DNA of 64,000 bases, from contig LR746281.1 in the NCBI GenBank assembly GCA_902729315.2, forward strand, positions 2,044,501-2,108,500, given 5' to 3'. A model generated the notes under the pieces. The model did not search any database. It was not told the DNA's origin and saw only the letters and a list, made by a program, of their open reading frames with translations. This document shows positions 48,000-59,875 of the stretch, piece by piece (positions within the stretch are counted from its first letter, which is position 1; every line of letters starts with the position of its first letter). The DNA comes from Spirodela intermedia. Lineage: Eukaryota > Streptophyta > Magnoliopsida > Alismatales > Araceae. The position numbers and the translations under genes are program-made.

Positions 48000-48905
48000 G
48001 ATTCTGATTGATACTATTTAGAGGATGATCAAATTTTAAGAAGATATGTTCTTGAAGAAGAATATCATAACATTCTTAACATGTCATTCATCGAATTATG
48101 GAGGACATTTCTTTGAACGAAAAATAATTATACTTTTTTTTAGTGTGGTTTTTATTGACCTACAATCATTAGAGATTCTATAAAATTTAGTAGAACATAT
48201 CTTTCATGTCAATCTATAGGTAATATGAGTAAAAAAGATGAAATGCCTATGAGTAACATGTTAGTAGTTGAAATTTTTGATGTGTGGGGTATAGACTTCA
48301 TATGTCCCTTCCCATCAGCTGAAAAATATGAATATATTTTGCTTGTTGTTGGTTATGTGTCTAAGTGGGTGAAACTATTCTTACTAGAACTAGTGATCAT
48401 AAAATTATGATGAAATTTATACAATAAAATATTTTTTCAAGATTTAGATGTCCTAGAGTGATTATTAGTGATGAAAGAATACATTTTACAAATAAATATT
48501 TCAAGAAACTATTGAAAAAGAATGAAGTACACCATAGAGTACCCACTCCATATCATCCCCAAACAAATGGGCAAGTTGAAGTAACAAATAGGAAAATTTA
48601 AAGAATTTTGAAAAAAAATAGTTAGATCAAATAGGAAAGATTGGCCCACAAAATTACAAGATGCATTATGGGCTTATAGAATAGTTTATAAAAATCTCAT
48701 GGGTACATCCTCATTTCATCTCATTTTTGAAAAATCATGTCATCTTCCTATGGAAATAGAGTATAAAGTATTATGGGTTATACAAAAATTATGTATAGAT
48801 GAAAAATTAATTAGTGAGCATAGAATTTTTCAGCTACATGAACTAGAAGAGTTGAAGAATGAAGCTTCTGAAAATCATAGAACATATAAAGAAGAAAACT
48901 AAAAT
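48000..48905 (+). pseudogene. Degenerate integrase
   Basis: The frame at 48225 gives EIFDVWGIDFICPFPS and YILLVVGYVSKWV, the start of the catalytic core with its first Asp. Further on, PYHPQTNGQVE-like wording is visible near 48550 and LWAYRIVYKNLMGTSSFHLIFEKSCHLPMEIE at about 48668-48760. The last closely matches the Athila integrase C-terminal part (GKACHLPVELE in typical members). It ends with ELEELKNEASENHRTYKE. Stops and frameshifts separate the parts. Confidence 0.85.
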
Positions 48906-50140
48906 CTTTTATGATAAATATATTAGCATAATTTTTTTTGATATTAGAAAAAAAGTGTGGTTGTATGATTCTTGGCTGAAATTATTCTGAGAAAAATTAA
49001 AATCAAATTGAATAAAATCTTATGTGGTGGAAGAGACGTATGATTATGGAATTGTGAATAAAGATCTTAAAAGTGATCATAACTTGAAGGTAAATAGACA
49101 TCGTCTTAAACACTACATAGAACATGAACACTTTGTAGAAAAAGAAATTTTATTATTAAAAGAAATTCAAGGGTAACATTAATGCGTTCAATTGGAGACA
49201 TTAAATTCAGTGTTGCATGGGAGGCAACCTATGATTTTTTATTTCATTTTTTTAAGAATTTTGTCGTATTTGTTTCTATATTTTTTTTATTTGTTTCTAT
49301 ATGGGGGTATAAGATGAAGTGAAAAATTAAAAATGAGATTGAGGTGATGTCTTTCTGAACCTTATCTTTTATGATAAAATTTTTAGTACTTAACTTTGTA
49401 TATATATGAATGCTTTACTTAAAAATCACATTTTCTACATATTCTGTTCTGATTTTTTTGTGTCATTGAGGATAATGTCATTTTTAAGTTGGGGGGTGAA
49501 GTATTAATTCTTAATTTATGCTGTAGGATGATTAAGAACATGTGCTTGCATTTATTTTCATGTTCACTTAGAAAATTAACTAAAAGAAATCAGAAAAACT
49601 ATAACATTTATTTTCTAGTTTTTTGTTAGGAACATCAGAAAATAATTTACAGATTGCCAAAAATAGGAGAGAAAAAACAACCTAAAATTTGAAATTCTAG
49701 AACCCTTTCTTACATTTCAATCTCCTAAACATATATTGTTGAAATTTGAACTTATAGTTATAAAAATAATATTTTTGATTTATTTTTAACAAATTCATTA
49801 TTGTTGAAAACATAATTGAAAATAGAAAATAGAACTGTTAAAACTATCTAATTTACAAATTTCTTGCATCATATTATATACAAAAAAATAAATCAATTAT
49901 ATTGATTGATATCAAAAGTTACTAGAAAGATTATTATTGAGTTAAAAGAATAATTTAGTAGCATGAAATGTTGGAATACTCTTTGAATACATGATAGATA
50001 ACATGGATTTGTTTTCACAGATTTTTACTTTATGATTTTGATGGATAATATTTACTTGATGTGAAAATTTGATTGATCATTTGAGTTTAATAGAAATTTT
50101 TACACCTTGATTTATATGACTTATGAGGAGAAATTACTTA
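48906..50140 (+). other. 3' internal region of the Athila-like element
   Basis: No ORF is recognised. The word 'aagttggggggtgaagt' near 49486 is the G-rich stretch typical of the region after pol in this lineage. Further right the DNA is AT-rich and ends in an A-rich tract where a deletion appears to have joined it to the inside of the 3' LTR. Confidence 0.5.
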
Positions 50141-53100
50141 TTTTAAAAAAGAAAAATAAAATAAAAAAATAAAAAAAGAGGGGACCCGTCAATTGACTAA
50201 GCCCACAAGCGGGTCAAAAGCACAATCGGGGTAGAGCCACAAGTAGGGGGCTCGAGCGGCTATGGACTTATAGGGGTACATGTGCACTGATAAGTTTTCA
50301 TTATCATGAGTTAATAATTAGTAAATAATATAGTTTTAGCCTTAACTCATGATAAATAGAGTTATATTTGTGTTAAAGTGTGAAAAGTGGTTCTCAGTTA
50401 ATTAATGTGAATTTTTGGGTAATTATGTGATTTTAAATGAATTTATATGATTTTTATAGTCTTGCTTTTGAGATAAATGAAGAAAAAGAAATAAAAAATA
50501 AAGAAAATACAAAATAATGGGGGGACCCACCGGCCTGCCGGGCCCACAAGCGGGTCGGAAGCACAGTCAGGGAGTAGCTACGAGCAAAGGCTTAAGCGGC
50601 TTGGACTGATAAGGGCACGTGTGCGCCACTCTCCTTCCACGTCACTAGTGGCCAACTGACTGTGGGGCAAAGAATGGTCGTACACACGAGAGAATGAACT
50701 TTGCTTAGAAATGTAACATTACTATATATTCGCTCAAAAAATCGACGTAGAACCAATGTGAGACTAAGCCCGCATCACACCTTCCTCAGAAGGGGCAGAC
50801 AACCGGCACGGATTTGAATCTTCCTAGAGTCAAAATTCATATATTTTTATCTGATTATCGCGACTTTCCTATAGATCACCGGTGAAGGATTAAGCAACGA
50901 GAATCGCTAGATCATGGACGAAAATCTCGTCAACATGATTCGCGGAGCATTGCTACTAAAATTGCTGAATGATTTATGATAAAAGGATCGTGAATCCATC
51001 GAGTAAATCATCTTCGATTGATCGACGAACAAGTTGTCGTCAAGAAGAGGACGATCCACTGGGAGACGAGTTGCAACCTCCTGAGAGCGTACCAGATGCA
51101 ATGAAGAGCCTCCTCTTGTTACATGGACTTGAGGATGAAGGTCCTTGACATGCACCCCACCTCCATCCAACTCCTCTTTGTTGGGTGACAGCCGCTGAAG
51201 AGTTGCAAAGTCACCGTTTTTCCGCTCTACTGGGTGATAGCCGTCAGAGATGACTCGATGACCTATTTCATTAATCTCTAGACTTCACAAGAAGATCTAG
51301 AGATTGCCTACGTTGTCTTTATCCAAGGAGAGCCTTCAAGGCTGTGGACATTACACGACGATCCTCCCAAACGCTCAGGATTTCGGTGCATCACCGACAC
51401 ATCGCTATCGTAATGCCAGAACTCTGTTTTCTTGCTTTCAACTTACTTTACACTTTATTTAGTGATAATTTTTGTGATTTTAATTTACAAAATATACTTT
51501 GTTCTATTATGATTCTTCTGACTTTTACAAATCTTAATTTGATCAATTAAATCATTTGTAATCGCTTACGTAAGAATCGTCGAGCGAAACTTTGTTTTTG
51601 CCCGATTCGCATTCGCCATGTGTTGATGTCATCTTGATGTCCGCACCTTTATTTCCCTTTTTTGTAAATTTTAAATATATTTCCTTTTTATTTCTTAGTA
51701 TAAAATTCATAGAAAATTATATTCATTGAGAAAAATTCTGAATAATTACTAAATATTATATTACATCCCTATGATTGACCTGGAAAATTACTGTTATTTT
51801 TGGAAGTTCTATTGAATTATAATTGATATATTTATTTAGAAATACTTCTAAATATCTGAAAATTCATATTTTCTAGTTTTATAAATTTTATATTTGCATG
51901 ATTTAATATACAATGACTGAGTCATGTCATGCACCACTCTCCTACTACGTCACTGGTGGCCAGCTAATTGTGAGATAAGGAGTGATCATACATGCGCAAG
52001 AAAGTGACTCATTACTTCTAAAGTTGATATTACTATATATTTATCCAAAATTTTAGCGTACAACTGATGTGGGATTAAACCCGCATTACAACTTCATGGG
52101 AATGATTTTATAATTTTAATACTAAAAATACATCTTATTTATAACTAAGATATATCATGATTATGTCACTATATAAGAGTATTCGAGAACTTATTCCTTT
52201 TTTCTCATGTAGGCAGGCGACCAACACGGGTTCGAATCCTACCAAAGCCAAAAGATGTATTTTTATCGAATTAAATTATGACTTTCTTATAGATCATCAG
52301 TGAATGACTAAGCCACTAGAATCGTTTGATCATTGAAAAAAATCTCATCAATGTGATTTGTGAAGTATTGTTACTAAAATTATTGAATAATTCGTGATAA
52401 AAAGATAACGAATCTATTGAGTAAATTATCTTTGATTGATCGATGAATAAGCTATTATTAAGAAAAAGACAATCTACTGAGATATGAGTCACCACCTCTT
52501 GAGAGTGTACTAGATACAATAAAGAGCCTCCTCTTATTATGTGGACCTGAGGATGAAGTTCTCTAACACATGCTCTACCTTTATCCAACTCTTCTCCGTC
52601 GAGTTATAATTGTCAGAGTGCCGCATAGTCGTTATTTTTCTGCTCCATTGAGTGACAGTCACCAGAGAAGATTCAACGACTCATTTCATTGATCTCTAGA
52701 CTTTGTAAGAATATCTAGAGATTGTCCACGTTGTCTTTCTCCAAGGAGAGCCTTTGAGATTGTGTACATTGCACGACAATCCTCTCAAACACTCAAGATT
52801 TTGGTGTATCTCCGATGTATCATTGACGTGATGTCAAAACTCTATTTTACTATTTTTAACTTATTTTTCATTTTATTTAGTGATAATTTATGTGATTTAA
52901 ATTTAAAAATTATTCTTCATTCAATTACGATTCTTCTAACTTTTACACATTTTAATTTGACCAATTAAAATGTTTGTAATCATTTACATAAGAATCGTTA
53001 AACAAAACTCTATTTTTGTCTGATTTGTATTCGTCGGATGTTGGTCATCTTAATGTCCACACCTTTATTTCCCTTTTTCATAAATTTTAAATAGATTTTA

Positions 53101-53345
53101 TTTTCATTTATTAGTCTAAAATTCATAAAAAATTATATTCTTTGAGAAAAAAATCTGAAATATTACTTGATATCATATTACATTCCTATGATTGACATGA
53201 TTTTTTTTACTATTTTAAGAACTTTTATTAAATTATAATTAATATATTTATTTAAAAATACTTCTAAATATCTAAAAATTAGTATTTTTTAGTTTTATAA
53301 ATTTTAAATTTATGCGATTTACTATACAACGACTAAGTTACGTCA
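50140..53345 (+). repeat. Interrupted 3' LTR (copy C) of the Athila-like element
   Basis: Two pieces, about 50140-50287 and 51930-53345, line up consecutively with copy A (from about 42092 to its end). They are separated by the inserted solo LTR. The first ~190-200 bp of the LTR and the polypurine tract are missing. It carries GGTTCGAATCC at 52229-52239, a perfect Pol III B box. It ends in ...TACGTCA. Confidence 0.75.
50288..51929 (+). mobile_element. Solo LTR (copy B) inserted in copy C
   Basis: It is 1642 bp, starts TGATAAG and ends ATGTCA, and is flanked on both sides by TGCAC (50283-50287 and 51930-51934), a perfect 5-bp target duplication. No internal element sequence is attached. Its sequence is closest to copy D and lacks the extra segment of copies A and C. 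It has kept more CpG/GC-rich patches, so it looks younger than its host LTR. Confidence 0.9.
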
Positions 53346-53860
53346 GGACTTAGCTGCACAAAATCCCATATTCAAACCACTCGATTGAACCATCTTGCCC
53401 TTGATTCAAGCTATTTGGATCTTGTCTATCCTCCTACATTTCCATCCTTCTCCTCCCCATTGACACTCATTTTCAAGTTAAAAAATCCTTAACAAGGCTC
53501 ATGGAATTCAAGTCAACAAGAATCTTCAAGATATCAAAAATCTCGATTTCAAATGTGTGCTGATTTTTAATTTATTATGAAGTTGACCATTAATTTTAAA
53601 TCTTTGCTCTTAAAATTTGTGAAGAACAAAGAATGGCCACCTTCTTGTGAAAAATTAGTGGTCCAAATTCTAGTTGAGAAACCTTTTATGATTCTTTGAA
53701 TTAGATAACCCAACAAGTAATTAATGATCCTAATTATTCTCTAACATAGTGAGATTCATATGGATATTAAGCAATCTAAGTCTTATTGAAATCATCTCTA
53801 AAGCCTAACTTGTAGTTCTCTTTAAGAGAATCTCTTCTAGCCTCCTTGTCCGACATCAAT
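53346..53860 (+). other. Putative remnant of the 5' LTR of a second retrotransposon
   Basis: The segment lies between the Athila-like 3' LTR and a tRNA-iMet-type primer site, so it should hold the end of the second element's 5' LTR. No matching 3' LTR was found by eye, so its extent is uncertain. Confidence 0.35.
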
Positions 53861-53872
53861 TGGTATTAGAGC
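53861..53872 (+). other. Primer binding site, initiator tRNA-Met type
   Basis: TGGTATTAGAGC differs by one C-to-T change from TGGTATCAGAGC, the site complementary to plant initiator tRNA-Met used by many Ty1/copia and Ty3/gypsy elements. Confidence 0.75.
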
Positions 53873-54152
53873 TTAGGGTCTACTTACCTTAAGAACTTAG
53901 GGTTCTCACATTCAATAGGAATTTTCTTAGATTTAGGCCTTCTTTGATAGCCTTAAATCATTTCTTCTTGAAAACTAAATTTGTATTAGACTTAACCATT
54001 TTTTCACACATTAACTTAGTAAGTCATTTACATTCATCATATCACGTGAGTATTATAAAAGTATTTTTAAATACATATTAGATTGGATAGTTTTTATCCT
54101 TCTAAGGAAGTAGAATCTAATAGCCCTATGGACAAACCTATACTTATATGAA

Positions 54153-55789
54153 TGATAAGTCTTCATTATCATGAGTTAATAATTAGTAAATAATATAATT
54201 TTAGCCTTAACTCATGATAAATAGACTTATATTTGTGTTAAAGTGTGAAAAGTGATTTTTAGTTGATTAAAATAAAATTTTGAGTAATTATGTGATTTTA
54301 TACGAATTTATATGATTTTTATAGTCTTACTTTTGAGATAAATAAAGAAAAAGAAATAAAAATAAAAATAAAACAAAATGGGGGGGACCCACTAGCCAGC
54401 TAGGCCCACAGGTGGGTCGGAAGCATAGTCGGGGAGGAGCTACGAGTAGGGGCTCGAGCAACTAGGACCGATAGGGCATGTGTGTGCCACTCCCCTTCCA
54501 TGTCACTAGTGGCTAGTTGGTTGTGAGGTAAGGAGTGGTCGTACACACGCAAGAAAGAGACTTGCTTACAAATGTAACACTACTATGTATTCACCCAAAA
54601 ATTTGGCGCACAAGCAATGTGGGACTAAACCTGCATCATACCTTCCCCATAAAGGGTGGGGCAACCGGCGTGGGTTTGAATCCTCCTAAAGCTAAAACTT
54701 ATATTTTTTTATTTGATTATTGTGACTTTTCTGTAGATCACCGATGAAGGATTAAGCAATCAAAATTACTCGATCATCGGCAAAAGTATCGTCAACGTGA
54801 TTTGCAGAGCATTGTTACTAAAATTGCTGAACGATTCATGATAAAATGATCATGAATCCATTGAGTAAAGTATCTCCGATTGATCGATGAATAAGTCGTA
54901 ATTGGGAAGAGGATGATCTACGAGGAGACGAGTCACCACCTCCTAAGAGCATACTAGATGTAATGAAGAGCCTCCTCTTACTACGTGGATTTGAGGATGA
55001 AGCTTCCTGACACACGCCCCACCTCTATCCAGCTCCTCTCCATTAGGTGATAGTTGTCGGAGAGCCGCAAAGTCACTATTTTTCTACTCTCCCAGGTGAC
55101 AGTCACTGGAGACGATTCGACGACCCATTTCATTGATCTCTAGACTTCGCAAGGAGATCTAGAGATTGCCCATATCGTTCTTGTGTAAGGAGAGTCTTTG
55201 AGGTCATAGAGACTACACGACGATCCTCCCAAATGCTTAGGATTCTAGTGCATCACCGACGCATCTCCACTGCAACATTAGAACTCTATTTTTCTACTTT
55301 TAATTTAATTTTTACTTCATTTAGTGATAATTTGTTGATTTTAAATTTACCAAGATATACTTCATTCCATTACAATTCTTTTGGCTTTTACAAATCTTAA
55401 TTTGATTAATTAAATCGTCTGTAATCACTTATGTAAAAATCGTTAGATGGAACTCTATTTCCACCTAATTCCTATTCGCTAGACGTTGACGTATCTAACG
55501 TTCTCACCCTTATTTCCCTCTTTTGTGAATTTTAAATATATTTTCTTTTCATTTTCTAGTATGAAATTCATAGAAAATAGTAATCTTTGAAGAAAATTTT
55601 GAATAATTACCAGATATTGTATTACATCCTTGTGATCGACTTGAAAAATTACTGTTATTTTTATAAGTTTTATTGAATTATAATTGATATATTTGTTTAG
55701 AAATACTTCTAAATATCTAAAAATTATATTTTTTAGTTTTATAAATTTTAAATTTGCGTGATTTACTATAGAACGACTAAGTCACGTCA
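54153..55789 (+). mobile_element. Solo LTR (copy D) of the Athila-like family
   Basis: It is 1637 bp, from TGATAAG to CACGTCA, and close in structure to copy B, including the absence of the extra segment found in A and C. It interrupts the 5' part of the second retrotransposon. The flanks ATGAA and ATGGG agree in three of five bases, compatible with a decayed target duplication. Confidence 0.8.
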
Positions 55790-56740
55790 ATGGGCCAAGA
55801 TGCTTTTGGAAAAAGTAAAATTTATTAACCTCCAAATGGAAGAACAAGGTCAAAAGATATCCACTATAGAGTCAACTAAGGTTTCTCTTAATGATCCAAA
55901 ACAATCAATCCTAAAAACCTAGAAGATTCACTCAATTGAAGAATGTCTTTCCTAGGGTGCAACAACGAATAGAATCAAATTATAAACATATCAAAATAGA
56001 TGTCTCTATGTATGATGGAACCCTTGAACCTAGAGACTACCTCAACTTAAAAACCCATTTAGATAGCGATTCTAGCTGGTATGAGATGTCTAAAGTAAGA
56101 AAAATAATGTTTGTTAAATTAAATTTTTCATGACCTATTAAGACTTATTGGAAAAATCTAAGAAGAATCTTTGAAAGTAGATTCTATGAATCTATAGGAA
56201 CATGGGAGGAAATGAAAGCTAAATTAAGAGAAAAATATATTCCTTTCAACTATTAATCCAAATTAGTTGAACAATGGCAAAGGATTAAACAAAGCAATAG
56301 GGCTACTCTAGAATATGTCACTGGATTTGATAAGTTAATGATGACATGTGGCCTTTGAGATGATCCTACTCTCACCCTCTCTAGGTTTAGAACTAAACTA
56401 AAGAATGAAACTAAGAGAGAAATCATTCTTAGAGATGTGAGGACTTTGGAAAAACTGTATAGAGCATCCATTGATTTAGATACATTTTTCAAATCAAACC
56501 CTAAATCCTCATCATCACCTCTAGAAAATTCTAAGTTCTCTCCTAGGACAATTTCTAATTTTTTAGCGCCTAGGAATGATAACGAATAGATAGTCTCTAG
56601 GGTTAATCTTCCATAGAGCTACTCTCTTGGTAAACAATAAAAGGAAAATAAGTAGTAGAAGTATCCAAACAAAATCCTAATTGTGGAATATATTTCTAAT
56701 GTGGACAATTTGGTCACATCATATATGGTTGTCCATTTAG
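55790..56740 (+). pseudogene. Degenerate gag with CCHC-like zinc knuckle
   Basis: In one main frame with several stops, the retrotransposon gag domain reads KIDVSMYDGTLEPRDYLN at the start, KTYWKNLRRIFESRFYES and WEEMKAKLREKYIPFNY in the middle, and TLSRFRTKLKNETKREI near the end. At about 56690-56731 a CGQFGHIIYGC block is the right part of a CCHC knuckle; the first Cys seems changed to Tyr. Confidence 0.8.
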
Positions 56741-56935
56741 GACCCTCATTTTAGAAGAAACCAAAGTCTTACAAGAATAAGAAAACCACGATGAACAAAT
56801 TAAAGAAGAGGAATATAGGGTTGACCATGAATTTGACGAGCAAGAAGAGTCTAGAGAATTTGTCTATGCCATGAGAAAGATTCTCATTCAACCTTCTCAT
56901 GAGGATCATCAAAGGACTGCCATCCTTTTCACCTT

Positions 56936-57310
56936 ATGAAAATAGGTCCACATGACAATAAGGTTATTATAGATAACAGTAGTAGTGTGAATGCTATTTC
57001 TCAAGATATCGTTAAAAGATTAAACTTAAAAATTCAAAATCCCCCTACTCTTTATGATATGTCATGGGTGAACTTTACCTCTCTAAACATCACCAAAAGA
57101 TGTTTGCTAAACCTCAAAATTATATCTTATGATGATCAAGTATGATTAAATATTTTACCCATGGATGTAGGTAAAATATTGGTAGGAAGACCTTGGTTAT
57201 ATGATAATGATGTCACTATACAAGACAAATCTAATATATGTTCTTTTATTTTCAAGGGCAAGAAAATAGTGATCCACCTTTATGAAAATAGTATCAACAA
57301 GGAACCTAAA
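56936..57310 (+). pseudogene. Degenerate retroviral-type aspartic protease
   Basis: The frame shows KVIIDNSSSVNAIS (the active-site loop, normally D-S/T-G-x-S; here Asp-Asn-Ser), then after a stop LVGRPWLYDNDVTI and FKGKKIVIHL, the typical end of Ty3/gypsy proteases. The changed active-site Gly and the stop at about 57144 make it inactive. Confidence 0.8.
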
Positions 57311-57411
57311 AAAATGACTTTTCTTTTTTTATTATATTCTCTCTTCAAGCCAATCCAAATACTAACACCTTGATATAAGATCTCTCCATCTTACATTTTG
57401 TTGAAGAATTG

Positions 57412-57640
57412 AAAGAGGGAGATTATATAATGATAAAGTTGAATCCATCTTATATGTTCAAGCCTTACTCTCAGTTACAACCCAAAAGTTCTGACTTGGG
57501 ATTCAATGCTTATATTGTTGTCTTACCACCTGATTGGGAATAAGTTCTGCATTCAACATTTCAGACTTGGCTGACTTCTGTGGATCACCAATCATACTTA
57601 ATGATTTGATTGAACCCTCACCATTTCTCGAGAGTGACAC
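57412..57640 (+). pseudogene. Integrase C-terminal-like tail
   Basis: The wording LQPKSSDLGFNAYIVVLPPDWE, followed by a frame-broken STF(N/Q)xSDL-like part, resembles the stretch after the integrase core in chromoviruses (NAYVVDLPPDFGISSTFNVSDL in typical members). It follows the protease almost directly, which reveals the deletion of RT through integrase core. Confidence 0.6.
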
Positions 57641-57869
57641 CACACCCTTGTCACCACTCAATTAGCCCAAGGTAGGAGTATGTTGACTATATTCTTGATG
57701 ACCAAACTATCACTGCTACTGAAAGAAATTAATATTAATTATTTTTAAAATGAAAAGATAAACTCATTTCAAATTCTTATTGGATTTCTTCACATGAGCT
57801 TTGTAACCTTGCACTTGAACTTTGCAAAGATTATTATATAGATACAATAACAAATTCAATGAAGTTGAA

Positions 57870-59875
57870 TTCTCTCAGCCTGAGGAGAATTGGAGTCAAC
57901 ACAAGGATTCAACCTCTTAGGTAAACCCACGAAGAGGAAGAAGAGGGAGGAGAAGAGGCCACATAACCTATGCACTCCTCCTCAAAGTAAGGCACCTCTC
58001 CTTCCAAGAGACATCACTTGGCATCCTTTGAGGGGGGGCACCTCTAACTACCTTCTCCTCTTTTCTATAAGTATTCAAACTCACAAATACATGAAAAAAA
58101 AGTCGCATTTGGAATCAAGAAAGTTCTTGTTATCACTTTCACCTCTTGGATTAAGGGTTTCTCTTTTCTCTCACTCGTCTCTTGGATTAGGAGGGCTTTT
58201 TTCCCCTTTTCTCTCTCCTACAGTCACCTTCCAACCTTACATCACCACCAACTTGTTGTGGTTGTTTGTCGCTGCTGTAACTTTTGTCCCTGCCTTTTGT
58301 CATCCCTGCTGTCCACTGCCATCATCCCATCCTCATCTCCATAGTTAAAGTTGTCATCATTTTTAGTCATCTGCTCTATCACCAAGGCCACCTTTCTTTT
58401 CTCTCATACCATCACTGTCATTCCACCTCCTTGTTGTCCATCCCATTGCCGCCATTTTGCATCCTTGCCATTCGCCCTGTCGCCACCATTCTACCTCTTC
58501 ACCATCCACCCTACATCGTCATTCTGCCTCCTCACCATCCACCCCATTGCCACTATATTGCCTTCTCGCTATCCATCCTATCACAAAATCCTCTCTTTTC
58601 TCCCGCCCTTGTCACGAAATACCCCCCTTTTCTCTTTCTCCTACCCACACACACGCTCATGCCCCTCTCCCTCATTAAACAATCCTTGGGGCTATCTCAG
58701 CCCCTCAATCAGCCCAATTCAAGGGTTGAGATAAGTCTTAAAGTGAGGGAAGGAGAGGAGACACCCTAGCAGCTGCCCACCTCCCTTAGGCTGCCCTTGG
58801 AGAGAAAAATCTAATCAAAGGGTTGTGCACTCTCCCCCATGATCCAAGGGCTGAGAATGGGCATGACCAAGGGGAGAATAAATAGCCATCTAGAGGAGAG
58901 AGAAGCCATTATGTTCTTAGGAGAGGGGCACCTAAGAGGGAGAAGTGGAGATCTCTAATAACTTCACTCCTTGAGCCAATCTAGGAACTCCAAGGAGGGA
59001 TCTGTTTGAGCACTCCAAATGACATACAAAAGGCATCTTTCATGTATTTGGTTCTTTCATTTTGTATTATATTTTATTTTGAATGAATGAGCTTTATTTT
59101 CTTATTGTATTCTCTTCTTCTTGAGACCCCCTTGGTGAGAAGAGCTGATTTAGTTGAAGAGTAGGTAGGGATTCAATTATTTGATCCCTAGAGTGACACT
59201 AGGTCAATCCTATGATAGAATCAAATCCTAAGATAGAGTACCCTTCTCTTGCTTCTCTTGATGTATGGGGATCTCTTGATTTGTCAAGATTGATCACATT
59301 TCCAAGAGTGAGCAAGATAGGGCAGATTTAAGATACTTTAAATATTTCTTTTGATCCTTCTCCTTCTATTTTGTTTTGCTCCTTTGATTCATTAAAGTTG
59401 AGCATTCATTGGAAGTAGAGAGAGATAAAAAGAGGTTAGGAAATAGTTTAGGAGTAGATTAATCTACTTTAGTCATTCGATTGGTCTCTTAGGTAATATA
59501 GGAAGATCTAGGAATACTTGAATTTTTGTTGAAGCACATTAGGGTTAAGAAATTTACAGTTATCTAAAATTTCATCATTTATTTCTCACTTGATTTTCCT
59601 TTTCTTGCTGACTGAAAAATCATCAAAAGAAGATTCATTTATTCCCCCTTTAGTGTGCCTAAGTCAACTCTCTACTATCTCCTCATCTTATTCTTCATCA
59701 AAAATTCAATCTTGATTAAAAGTTAAATCTCACCTTAGTTTAGAAAACTCCTTGTGGTTTGACTCGAATACTCTTTAAACTATATTCATTAGTATTATTA
59801 GGAAGACATTCAAACATCATTAATTTTATTTTTGACTCTCCTTAATTACAACATTTTGGAGCGATCAAAGAACTC
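57870..59875 (+). repeat. Possible further LTR-like region
   Basis: The left side begins after a purine-rich word (tgaggagaattgg, 57882-57894). The right side contains 'ctccttgtggtttgactcg' (about 59749) and 'ttttggagcgatcaaag' (about 59854), which recall the region just before and at the primer site of Tat/Athila-type elements. Neither match is exact and no second copy was aligned, so this is a suggestion only. No coding gene is seen. Confidence 0.25.
58340..58690. repeat. CT-rich dispersed repeat, copy 2
   Basis: This is the counterpart of 41480-41825. Within it the word 'tccacctc/atccacc' recurs about every 25-45 bp, giving three overlapping Pro/His/Ser-rich ORFs that are not genes. The context 57890-59860 may be an LTR. 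Confidence 0.6.

Larger units (their letters stand above)
41901..53345 (+). mobile_element. Decayed Athila-lineage Ty3/gypsy retrotransposon
   Basis: Order: 5' LTR (41901-43691), tRNA-Asp-type primer site (43697-43715), gag-like region, aspartic protease, reverse transcriptase, RNase H remains, integrase, then a 3' LTR (about 50140-50287 plus 51935-53345). The 3' LTR is interrupted by a solo LTR (50288-51929). All coding parts carry stops and frameshifts, so it cannot be autonomous. Assignment to Athila rests on the tRNA-Asp primer site and on integrase and RT wording typical of that lineage. The ends are not flanked by a clean duplication (gtacc on the left, ggact on the right), consistent with age or rearrangement. 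Confidence 0.85.
53861..57710 (+). mobile_element. Deleted Ty3/gypsy (chromovirus-like) element with a nested solo LTR
   Basis: Order: primer site, leader, inserted solo LTR D (54153-55789), gag (about 55790-56740), aspartic protease (56936-57310), and a short integrase-C-terminal-like tail (about 57412-57640). RT, RNase H and the integrase core are absent, so a large internal deletion has occurred. Gag wording (YWKNLRRIFESR, WEEMKAKLREKYIPFNY, LVEQWQRIKQSNRATLEYVTGFDKLMM) is of the chromovirus type. Confidence 0.75.

Noticed and set aside
52195-52245. tRNA gene in LTR copy C
   Set aside because: There is a perfect B box, but no A box at the right distance and no cloverleaf pairing that I could find.
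41896-53350. Target duplication of the whole Athila-like element (gtacc/ggact)
   Set aside because: Only three of five bases agree, so it cannot be claimed as a duplication.
58284-58769. 161-, 127- and 73-codon overlapping ORFs
   Set aside because: All three frames are open because of the CT-rich repeat; the same pattern occurs at 41427-41878.
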